Origin: Sulfurimonas sp.
GTDB taxonomy: Bacteria; Campylobacterota; Campylobacteria; Campylobacterales; Sulfurimonadaceae
DNA: 33,809 nt
NCBI GenBank assembly: GCA_011391635.1
Contig: JAABQD010000025.1
Span: 1 to 33,809, forward strand
Direction of reading: 5' to 3'
The notes under the pieces are model-generated. The model made no database searches. It worked only from the letters and a program-made list of their open reading frames with translations, and was not told the DNA's origin. The number at the start of each line of letters is the position of its first letter. Position 1 is the first letter of the stretch. Shown here piece after piece: positions 17,452 through 24,047 of the stretch. The position numbers were made by a program, and so were the translations under genes.

Positions 17452-18455
17452 TCGATAACGACTTTTATATGAACCTCGCCCTCATTGAGGCTTGGAAATA
17501 TCAGGGTTGCACCTATCCAAATCCAGCAGTCGGTTGTACGGTTGTTGGAGCAAACAATCAACTTTTAGCAATTACCGCACACAAGAGAGCTGGATTTCCA
17601 CATGCCGAAGTTCTCGCCCTCCAAGAGGCGTATTTTAAACTCACAAATGATTCAGCTATTTTAAACATAACCTCTTCGCATGAAATTCATGCCTATCTTC
17701 TTGCAAATCATAAGGGATGTTTTCATGGTATTTCACTCTACACAACGCTTGAACCCTGCTCACACATAGGAAAAACTCCCTCTTGTTCTTCGCTCATTGC
17801 AAATCTAGGAATTCAAAAAGTATTTGTAGGTTCTCGTGACTTGAATGAAGAAGCGGCATGTGGAAATGAAAAACTCTTGGCATGTGGAATTGAAGTAGAG
17901 AGTGGTATCTTAGAAGAGAAGTGTGCCACTCTCCTAAAACCTTTTGGCATGTGGAAACAAAATAGATTCGTTTTTTTCAAATGGGCACAAAGACTCAATG
18001 CAACAACGGATGGCGGTATTGTCAGCTCTGAGCATTCAAGAAAGAGAGTTCACGCGATGCGAGATGTGTGTGATTTGCTTGTCATCGGTGGAAATACAGT
18101 GCGACTTGATAGACCTACACTTGATGCAAGGCTGACCAATGGAAAAGCACCCGATGTACTCATTCTCTCAAGAGAAAAAGAGTTTGACCAAACCATTCCT
18201 CTCTTTGCGGTTGCGGGTAGAAAGGTCATTATTTCAGATAATTTATCCACATGCCAAGAGTATAAAAATATCATGATTGAAGGAAGTTCAAAAATGTTTG
18301 AACTGACACGCGAAATTGTGGATTATTATTTATGTTTTATTGCACCTAGTTTTGGTGGAAGCAGTGGATTTGAAAATCAAGATGAAAAATTTGAGATTTT
18401 AAATATACAAAAAGATGAGCAAGATATAATTATTTGGATGAAAAGGAAGATATAA
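17445..18455 (+). CDS. ribD: Bifunctional riboflavin biosynthesis deaminase/reductase RibD
   Basis: 336 residues. The N-terminal cytidine-deaminase-like domain has the zinc motif HAE (53-55) in FPHAEVLAL and PCSHIGKTPSC with C105 and C114. The C-terminal reductase domain (VFFKWAQRLNATTDGGIVSS...VIGGNTVRLDRPTLDARL) completes the deaminase-reductase pair acting after GTP cyclohydrolase II. The gene is unusual in carrying five copies of the GGCATGTGGA motif (17597, 17855, 17879, 17946, 18246), three of them within 101 bp. The start overlaps rimP by seven bases. Flavin supply fits the neighbouring quinone gene only loosely. Confidence 0.95.
   Translation: MVIDNDFYMNLALIEAWKYQGCTYPNPAVGCTVVGANNQLLAITAHKRAGFPHAEVLALQEAYFKLTNDSAILNITSSHEIHAYLLANHKGCFHGISLYTTLEPCSHIGKTPSCSSLIANLGIQKVFVGSRDLNEEAACGNEKLLACGIEVESGILEEKCATLLKPFGMWKQNRFVFFKWAQRLNATTDGGIVSSEHSRKRVHAMRDVCDLLVIGGNTVRLDRPTLDARLTNGKAPDVLILSREKEFDQTIPLFAVAGRKVIISDNLSTCQEYKNIMIEGSSKMFELTREIVDYYLCFIAPSFGGSSGFENQDEKFEILNIQKDEQDIIIWMKRKI
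17597..17606 (-). repeat. GGCATGTGGA motif, copy 10
   Basis: In ribD, encodes FPHAE, including the zinc-site HAE. Confidence 0.85.
17855..17864 (+). repeat. GGCATGTGGA motif, copy 11
   Basis: In ribD, encodes AACGN. Confidence 0.85.
17879..17888 (+). repeat. GGCATGTGGA motif, copy 12
   Basis: In ribD, encodes LACGI; full 13-base form at 17877-17889. Confidence 0.85.
17946..17955 (+). repeat. GGCATGTGGA motif, copy 13
   Basis: In ribD, encodes FGMWK; full 13-base form at 17944-17956. Confidence 0.85.
18246..18255 (-). repeat. GGCATGTGGA motif, copy 14
   Basis: In ribD, encodes STCQE, a frame different from the PHA and ACG copies. Confidence 0.85.
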
Positions 18456-18457
18456 CT

Positions 18458-19195
18458 ATGCATAAAAGAGAAGAAAATCAAAGAAAAGAGAAACAAAACA
18501 AGATAGTTTCAATGTTTGATAACATCGCACCGACTTACGATACTGCAAACCGCGTGATGAGCATGGGTGTGGATAAAAGTTGGAGACGCAAAGCCTGTGA
18601 CAAAGCTTATAATTTTTACAACAATGATTCAATAGATAAAATCGTAGATGTGGCATGTGGAACTGGCGATATGATGGATTACTGGAGAAGCAGAGCAGAA
18701 ATCAGCGGTATTGCTGTTGGTGGAATTGTTGGAGTTGATCCATCCGTTGGCATGGTCGATGTTGCGCGTGAAAAATATCCTAAGTTTAACTATCATATCG
18801 CAAAGGCGACAGAGATTCCTCTCTCAGATGCAAGTGCGGATATTTTGAGTATCACTTATGGCATTCGTAATGTTGTTGAGAGAGAAGCGGCACTCGGAGA
18901 GTTCAACCGTGTTTTAAAACAAAATGGTTTAGTCGTGATTTTAGAGTTTATGAGAAATGAAAATCCCTCTCTCCTTGGGAAAATCAGAGATTTTTATATG
19001 AATAAGATTCTGCCAAAAGTAGGCGGATTTATCTCTAAAAACTTAGAAGCGTATGAGTATCTGCCAAACTCAATCGGAGATTTTGCAACAGTTGGACAGA
19101 TGAAAAAAGAGCTAGAAGATGCTGGATTTGTCATACTTTATGCAAAAAGTTTTTCTATGGATATTTCCACGCTTTTAATAGCTCAAAAAAAATAA
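18458..19195 (+). CDS. ubiE: Demethylmenaquinone methyltransferase UbiE/MenG
   Basis: 245 residues from the ATG at 18458, chosen over an ATG at 18434 because AAGGAAG lies at proper distance and the first residues MHKREENQRKEKQNKIVSMFDNIAPTYDTANRVMSMGVDKSWRR then match the family. The SAM-binding motif is DVACGTGD (64-71); later TYGIRNVVEREAALGEFNRVLKQNG is diagnostic for UbiE. It makes the last methylation of menaquinone, consistent with the futalosine-pathway gene at 24047. A GGCATGTGGA copy encodes the SAM motif. Confidence 0.94.
   Translation: MHKREENQRKEKQNKIVSMFDNIAPTYDTANRVMSMGVDKSWRRKACDKAYNFYNNDSIDKIVDVACGTGDMMDYWRSRAEISGIAVGGIVGVDPSVGMVDVAREKYPKFNYHIAKATEIPLSDASADILSITYGIRNVVEREAALGEFNRVLKQNGLVVILEFMRNENPSLLGKIRDFYMNKILPKVGGFISKNLEAYEYLPNSIGDFATVGQMKKELEDAGFVILYAKSFSMDISTLLIAQKK
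18652..18661 (+). repeat. GGCATGTGGA motif, copy 15
   Basis: In ubiE, encodes the SAM motif VACGTG. Confidence 0.85.
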
Positions 19196-19216
19196 TTTTC
19201 AGTTAAGGTTGAAACT

Positions 19217-20467
19217 TTGAATGTTCTCAATGTATCTTCCCTTAACGAGCAGATTAAAACCCTCTTAGAAACCAGTTTTTCTCATGTTTTTGTTGAGGGA
19301 GAAATCTCTCGCATCACTTTTCACAACAGTGGACATATCTACTTTACGCTCAAAGATGCAACTTCAGCCATCAGTGCTGTGATGTTCAAGGGCAACGCTT
19401 CCAAGCTCAAATTTCAGCTCAAAGAGGGGCTTAAAGTCATTTTGGATGGGGCACTCACACTCTACAAACCTCGTGGTGAGTATCAAATCAACTGTTTCAA
19501 TATCGAACCAGCAGGGCGAGGTGCTTTGGCTTTAGCATTTGAGCAACTCAAACAAAAACTCTCTGCTCAGGGCTACTTTGACTTATCTCATAAAAAAGAG
19601 CTTCCCAAATTTCCCTCTCGCATCGCTCTTATCACTTCCGCAACAGGGGCAGCTCTTCAGGACATGCTTCGAGTTGCACAGAGTCGATACAGACTTTTAG
19701 AGATAGATATTTATGATGTTTTAGTCCAAGGTGAGAGTGCCGCGTCAGCGATTGCACATGCCATAAAAGTGAGTGATACGAAAGAGTATGACATCCTAGT
19801 CATCGGTCGTGGCGGTGGAAGTATAGAAGATTTGTGGGCTTTTAATGAAGAGGTCGTGGCAAATGCAATTTTTTATGCTAAAACTCCTATAGTATCGGCG
19901 GTCGGGCATGAGATAGATTGGGTTATAAGTGATTTTGTGGCGGACTTGCGAGCTCCAACTCCAAGTGCTGCAATGCAGATGATATTACCAGATATGAATG
20001 AACTTTACCAATCTTTAGACACAATTGCATCGCAGTTTTCACAGATACTTTCTCAGAAAATTTTTAACAAAACTCAAGAGCTTACACACCTTTTTAACTC
20101 CTATGCACAGCACTCCATAGAGAAAAAATTGAAATTAAAATCCGAGGAAGTGCAACGACTCAAAGAGAGTTTCAGACAACTTATCTCGTTTAAAATGCAA
20201 AACTTTACAAAAGAGCATGAGCATATCAAAAGTAGATTTCCACATGCCATAGATTCTTTGGTAAATCATAAGCTAAATCAACTTTTGAATCTTCAAAAAA
20301 TGTTAGAATCAAACAACCCGAAATTTAAAAGTAAAAGCGGTTTTGCACAAATTTCACAGAATTCTAAGGTTATTGATTTGTCATCTTTGAGAGAGAATGA
20401 TATTTTTGATGTTCAGAGTGCTGAGATTAGTATAAAAGCGAAGGTACTTAAAAAAAGCCATATTTAA
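19217..20467 (+). CDS. xseA: Exodeoxyribonuclease VII large subunit
   Basis: 416 residues. N-terminal OB-fold (LNEQIKTLLETSFSHVFVEGEISRITFHNSGHIYFTLKDATSAISAVMFKG), the catalytic core with ITSATGAALQDMLRV, VIGRGGGSIEDLWAFNEE and TPIVSAVGHEIDWVISDFVADLRAPTPSAAM, then a long coiled-coil region, as in XseA. Degrades single-stranded DNA together with XseB, whose gene is not in the window. The start is TTG at 19217 with AAGG upstream; the ATG at 19221 is out of frame. One motif copy encodes FPHAID. Confidence 0.96.
   Translation: MNVLNVSSLNEQIKTLLETSFSHVFVEGEISRITFHNSGHIYFTLKDATSAISAVMFKGNASKLKFQLKEGLKVILDGALTLYKPRGEYQINCFNIEPAGRGALALAFEQLKQKLSAQGYFDLSHKKELPKFPSRIALITSATGAALQDMLRVAQSRYRLLEIDIYDVLVQGESAASAIAHAIKVSDTKEYDILVIGRGGGSIEDLWAFNEEVVANAIFYAKTPIVSAVGHEIDWVISDFVADLRAPTPSAAMQMILPDMNELYQSLDTIASQFSQILSQKIFNKTQELTHLFNSYAQHSIEKKLKLKSEEVQRLKESFRQLISFKMQNFTKEHEHIKSRFPHAIDSLVNHKLNQLLNLQKMLESNNPKFKSKSGFAQISQNSKVIDLSSLRENDIFDVQSAEISIKAKVLKKSHI
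20239..20248 (-). repeat. GGCATGTGGA motif, copy 16
   Basis: In xseA, encodes FPHAI. Confidence 0.85.
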
Positions 20468-20477
20468 GGAAGCTAAA

Positions 20478-21077
20478 ATGAGTTATCCAAGTTTTTTCGA
20501 CACAATAGAAGTTATAAAAGTAAAAGACCCTCTCTCAAGCATTTTAGGTGCTTTTGACAATGGCGAATATTCGTTTCATTACATTGATGTTGTAAAAGCC
20601 GCAGGGCACAGTTGCCCAACGGTGGCGGGTGCGTACATCATGACACTTTTGGCACTCAAAGCTCTTTATCCAAATGAGAGAGCTGTGCGAGGAGATATAA
20701 AAGTTGAATTCGCAGAGTCAGCAGAAGAGGGCGTAGCTGGAGTAATCAGCAATGTTGTTTCACAAATCACAGGTGCAACAGACAAGAGTGGTTTTAAGGG
20801 TTTGCAAGGCAAATTTGCAAGACACTCACTGATGTTTTTTGATGCAGATGTAAAATCTTCAGCAAGGTTTACAAGAGTGAGCAGTGGCAAAAGTGTAGAT
20901 GTCACTTATGACCCATCAAGTATCCAACCAAATCCAGATATGCAGATATTTATGCAAAAGATGCTTCAGGGTACAGCAACAGAGAATGAGTTAAAAGAGT
21001 TCGGTGCTCTTTGGCAAGAGAGAGTGAAGAGAATATTTGAAAATGTAGAGAGAGTTGTAAAAGTTATAGAGTTATAA
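20478..21077 (+). CDS. FmdE-family protein of unknown role
   Basis: 199 residues. The FmdE-type motif GHSCPTVAGAYIMTLLALKAL (about 43-63) and RGDIKVEF with a later polar metal-site-like region resemble the FmdE domain first named in methanogen formylmethanofuran dehydrogenase. Campylobacterota have no methanofuran pathway, so that reaction does not apply; a metal- or cofactor-binding role is possible. Strong AGGAAG ribosome site. It lies ten bases after xseA, likely in the same transcript, and is followed by the first 82-bp repeat. Confidence 0.7.
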   Translation: MSYPSFFDTIEVIKVKDPLSSILGAFDNGEYSFHYIDVVKAAGHSCPTVAGAYIMTLLALKALYPNERAVRGDIKVEFAESAEEGVAGVISNVVSQITGATDKSGFKGLQGKFARHSLMFFDADVKSSARFTRVSSGKSVDVTYDPSSIQPNPDMQIFMQKMLQGTATENELKEFGALWQERVKRIFENVERVVKVIEL

Positions 21078-21078
21078 A

Positions 21079-21160
21079 TATTTCCAAAACAAGGGAACCG
21101 CTTTTTGCAAAGCAAAAATGTTTCTTTAAACATGCCAACATTTCTGGCATGTGGAACTTT
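21079..21160. repeat. 82-bp dispersed direct repeat, copy 1 (left edge of island)
   Basis: Matches 22993-23074 at 80 of 82 positions (differences at 21108 and 21129). It folds into two stem-loops. The first pairs AAGGGAAC (21091-21098) with GTTTCTTT (21120-21127) and TTTTTGC (21102-21108) with GCAAAAA (21112-21118) around an AAA loop. The second pairs ACATGCCA (21130-21137) with TGGCATGT (21145-21152). It ends with a GGCATGTGGA copy. Confidence 0.9.
21146..21155 (+). repeat. GGCATGTGGA motif, copy 17
   Basis: In the first 82-bp repeat, paired with an imperfect inverted copy at 21130. Confidence 0.85.
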
Positions 21161-21225
21161 TCTTCAATGGGAATGCATACAAAAACTTGCTATTTTGAGA
21201 ATAAGTGTAAATTGTTATTTTTTGC

Positions 21226-21231
21226 TATAAT
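21226..21231 (+). promoter_or_regulatory. -10 box for the unknown gene at 21259
   Basis: TATAAT in TGCTATAATTAC after a T-rich tract, closely like the nadA promoter. Predicted transcription start is near 21238. A TTCAGGA ribosome site follows before the ATG. Confidence 0.6.
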
Positions 21232-21258
21232 TACTTATATTTTATTTCAGGAATATGA

Positions 21259-21957
21259 ATGTCACTTTTAGATAGAGATTATTACAAAGAAAAAAGTTCA
21301 CTTAACTTTAATGAATCAAAGGGAGAAATGATTCTAGATGATAAAAGAATAAAAAATAATAATTCAACTGTTATCCATGAAAAAGTGAAAAATGATATTA
21401 AGAAAAATATTTCGGAGCTAGATGTTTCAAAAAAATCATTTTCATTTTTTCCTTGGATCGTTGCTCTTCTTGTTATTTTAGCCATATCAAAAGCAATACA
21501 TAAAAATATTGATATTGAGCAACCTTTAGTAAAAATCGAATCAAATATTTCACCTAAAATACTACCTCTCCCTCCGACATCTATTTTGTTTAGTAGTTAT
21601 GATATTATTTCTTCTAAATCTCCATTTACATTGCAGGCTGATAATAAAAATTATTACATTAAGCTCTGTGATTCGATTCATACTGGTAAAACAGTTGCAA
21701 TATTTTTTGTAAGAGCTGGTGAAATATTGAACACAAAAGTACCTTTTGGACAATATACGATTAAATATGCTTCAGGTGTTGAGTGGAAAGGTGAACATGA
21801 ATTATTTGGTGAGTTTAGCCAATATGGAAAATCACAAATATTATCTTTTGATTCAGATGGTTTATCTTCAAGAGGGCATATGATTTCATTTTACAGAGCT
21901 AGTAATGGCAATTTTAAAACTGATGCCGTTAGCCGTGATTATATATTACAAAATTAG
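21259..21957 (+). CDS. Unknown membrane-anchored protein in the repeat-bounded island
   Basis: 232 residues, not assignable to a family with a known function. Residues 1-58 are charged and hydrophilic; 61-80 (FSFFPWIVALLVILAISKAI) form one membrane segment without a signal peptidase site, so a type II topology is likely. The C-terminal part (about 110-232) is beta-rich: FTLQADNKNYYIKL, AIFFVRAGEILNTKVPFGQYTIKYASG, and a final SFYRASNGNF. It has its own promoter and an AGGA ribosome site. High A+T and position between direct repeats suggest an acquired gene. Confidence 0.75.
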   Translation: MSLLDRDYYKEKSSLNFNESKGEMILDDKRIKNNNSTVIHEKVKNDIKKNISELDVSKKSFSFFPWIVALLVILAISKAIHKNIDIEQPLVKIESNISPKILPLPPTSILFSSYDIISSKSPFTLQADNKNYYIKLCDSIHTGKTVAIFFVRAGEILNTKVPFGQYTIKYASGVEWKGEHELFGEFSQYGKSQILSFDSDGLSSRGHMISFYRASNGNFKTDAVSRDYILQN

Positions 21958-22151
21958 AGTAAGCGTTTTATATATAAAGAACCAAAACTACGATACAAAT
22001 TCTTATATTAAAATTTTTGGTAAAAATAAGAAGCTTTAAAATATCTATATACTAATGAAAATATTGCAATGTGCCATAAACTTCTATATGCCATAAAAAA
22101 TTTGCTATGCTACAAAATATGTATGAAATGATGTTACTATGAGGAAATACA

Positions 22152-22958
22152 ATGAACAATATAAAACTTTTTGAAGATAAAAAAATAAGAAGCCATTATG
22201 ACGAAGAGGTTGAAAAGTGGTATTTTAGTATTGTAGATGTTGTGTCAATATTGACTGAGAGCGTAGATGGTAGAAAATATTGGAATAAATTAAAACAAAG
22301 ACTAAAAGAAGAGGGAAATGAAACGGTGACAAATTGTCACCAGTTGAAACTTAAAGCTGAAGATAGCAAAATGAGGCTTACGGATGTTGCAGATGCAGAG
22401 CAACTTTTGCGACTCATCCAATCTATTCCATCTCCAAAAGCAGAGCCTTTTAAACTTTGGCTTGCAAAAGTTGGTTATGAAAGACTCCAAGATATGAGTG
22501 ACCCATCTCTCAGTCTTGATAGGGCGAGAGAATATTGGCAGATGGCTGGAAGAAGCCAAAAGTGGATTCAGCAAAGAATGATGGGGCAAGAAACTAGAAA
22601 TAAACTCACAGATTATTGGAAAGAAAATGGAGTAGAAAAAGGTGATGAATTTGCTATGCTTACGAATATTATCCATCAAGAGTGGAGTGGGGTAAGTGTC
22701 AAAGAACACAAAAATATAAAAGGGCTAAAATCTCAAAATTTGCGAGACCATATGAGTGAAGCTGAACTTATCTTTACTGCATTAGCTGAGCTTTCCACAA
22801 GAGCAATCGCTCAAAGTGAGAATGCAAAAGGAGTAAGTGAAAATGCAAATGCTAGTAAAAAAGGGGGAGCAATTGCAAAAAAAGCAAGAGTTGAACTTGA
22901 AGATAATACAGGTAAAAATGTTATAACAGGTGAAAATTTCTTACCACCAAAAAAATGA
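22152..22958 (+). CDS. dinD: DinD/Bro-N family protein (phage antirepressor-like N-terminal domain)
   Basis: 268 residues. The N-terminal about 110 residues (IRSHYDEEVEKWYFSIVDVVSILTESVDGRKYWNKLKQRL, then LRLTDVADAEQLLRLIQSI) form a Bro-N domain as in phage antirepressors. The C-terminal half (IIHQEWSGVSVKEHKNIKGL...DHMSEAELIFTALAELSTRAI...KKGGAIAKKARVELEDNTG) resembles DinD, a DNA-damage-inducible protein that in E. coli counteracts RecA filaments. It has a GAGGA ribosome site. No other phage genes are adjacent, so it is an orphan cargo gene rather than prophage. Function is inferred; the gene symbol is tentative. Confidence 0.75.
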   Translation: MNNIKLFEDKKIRSHYDEEVEKWYFSIVDVVSILTESVDGRKYWNKLKQRLKEEGNETVTNCHQLKLKAEDSKMRLTDVADAEQLLRLIQSIPSPKAEPFKLWLAKVGYERLQDMSDPSLSLDRAREYWQMAGRSQKWIQQRMMGQETRNKLTDYWKENGVEKGDEFAMLTNIIHQEWSGVSVKEHKNIKGLKSQNLRDHMSEAELIFTALAELSTRAIAQSENAKGVSENANASKKGGAIAKKARVELEDNTGKNVITGENFLPPKK

Positions 22959-22992
22959 GTAAATATAAACATTGCCAAAATAAAGGAACTGT

Positions 22993-23074
22993 TATTTCCA
23001 AAACAAGGGAACCGCTTTTTGTAAAGCAAAAATGTTTCTTTAGACATGCCAACATTTCTGGCATGTGGAACTTT
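22993..23074. repeat. 82-bp dispersed direct repeat, copy 2 (right edge of island)
   Basis: Second copy of the repeat at 21079-21160, same orientation, offset by 1914 bp. At 23022 a T replaces C, turning a G-C pair in the first stem into a G-T wobble, so the fold is kept. It lies behind dinD. Confidence 0.9.
23060..23069 (+). repeat. GGCATGTGGA motif, copy 18
   Basis: In the second 82-bp repeat, same arrangement as copy 17. Confidence 0.85.
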
Positions 23075-23082
23075 GAATTTCT

Positions 23083-23100
23083 CGAAAAACTTGTTTTTCG
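23083..23100. terminator. Palindrome behind dinD, possible terminator
   Basis: CGAAAAAC TT GTTTTTCG, 8-bp perfect arms with a two-base centre, lying between the convergent dinD and sppA genes. It is part of a run of hairpins from 22993 to 23163. Confidence 0.4.
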
Positions 23101-23135
23101 TAGCTTTAGGGGGTTGTAGGGACATCTGCCCCTGC

Positions 23136-23163
23136 CACTAAAACGGAGGAGTTCGTTTTAGTG
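23136..23163. terminator. Stem-loop between convergent dinD and sppA
   Basis: CACTAAAACG (23136-23145), loop GAGGAGTT, CGTTTTAGTG (23154-23163): a perfect 10-bp stem 14 bp beyond the sppA stop codon. Its place between converging genes suits a bidirectional terminator. Just upstream AGGGG (23108-23112) and CCCCT (23129-23133) could form another stem. Confidence 0.5.
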
Positions 23164-23177
23164 CGTAACATCAGTGA

Positions 23178-24047
23178 TTATTTTAAAGTGAGAGCTGGAA
23201 AGTAGGTGTGAAGTGTAACTGCGGTTGTAGCGGATACTTTTTTCATGAATTTATCAAACTTATCCTCTTCATTCCAAACGGGTTTGCTTACTCCGCTGAG
23301 TTCTATAAGTTTTGTTTTGGCATCGTAGCTTACACCTAAGGCATCGACAAGCCCAACCTCTTTGGCTTGAGCGGCTGTAAAGATATGTGCATTGGCAAAC
23401 ATATCTCTCTTCTTAAGGTCTAATCCTCTTGCAGTAGCAACATCTTCTGTGAACATGTCGTAAGTTCCTTGAATGACTTTGTTGAGTTCATTGACCTCAA
23501 ATTCTGTCCATGCTCTATCCATCGTGCCAATTTTTTTGTATTTTCCCGCTTGGACAGTTTGTGTTTTGACACCAAATTTATCCATAATTCCACTAAAATC
23601 TGCACCCTCCATAATTACTCCGATACTCCCTACCATTGAGCCAGGATTCGCAATAATTTGGTTTGCCCAGATACTCGCATAGTAGCTTCCACTCGCAAGT
23701 GTGCCACTCGCATAGACGACCACAGGTTTTATCTCTTTGAGTCTTTTAATTGCATGTGCTATCTCCAAAGAGGGAGCAACCGCTCCGCCAGGAGAATCGA
23801 TGTTGAGTAAAACACCTTTGACATGCGAATTTGTTGTCGCTTCTTCAATCTGTTGCAAAACTTCAGAAACTTCCATGATTGGACCAATAAGAGAAATTTG
23901 CTGGAGATTGTTTTGTTGGAGATTTGTTTCACTGTTTGGTGCAAAAAGTAAAAAAAGCAAAAGTAAAAAGAGCATAGCCTTAAAGTGATTTTGTATGTAT
24001 CCAAGTGTCGCTGTGATAGGAGAAAAAAGTTTTTTTATAAATTCCAT
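23178..24047 (-). CDS. sppA: Signal peptide peptidase SppA (S49 family)
   Basis: 289 residues. One N-terminal membrane segment (about 23-36), then a single S49 protease domain of the short SppA type. Visible: LLNIDSPGGAVAPSLEIAHAI, the serine region ASGTLASGSYYASIWANQIIANPGSMVGSIGV with probable nucleophile S121, and QAGKYKKIGT with the probable catalytic lysine K172; the S-to-K spacing agrees with the Bacillus enzyme. It degrades leftover signal peptides at the membrane. Its ATG overlaps the stop of the aminofutalosine deaminase gene (TAATG). Confidence 0.93.
   Translation of the reverse strand: MEFIKKLFSPITATLGYIQNHFKAMLFLLLLFLLFAPNSETNLQQNNLQQISLIGPIMEVSEVLQQIEEATTNSHVKGVLLNIDSPGGAVAPSLEIAHAIKRLKEIKPVVVYASGTLASGSYYASIWANQIIANPGSMVGSIGVIMEGADFSGIMDKFGVKTQTVQAGKYKKIGTMDRAWTEFEVNELNKVIQGTYDMFTEDVATARGLDLKKRDMFANAHIFTAAQAKEVGLVDALGVSYDAKTKLIELSGVSKPVWNEEDKFDKFMKKVSATTAVTLHTYFPALTLK

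Noticed and set aside
22152..22958. Prophage, on the basis of the Bro-N domain
   Set aside because: No integrase, capsid, tail or lysis genes are nearby; Bro-N/DinD genes often occur alone.
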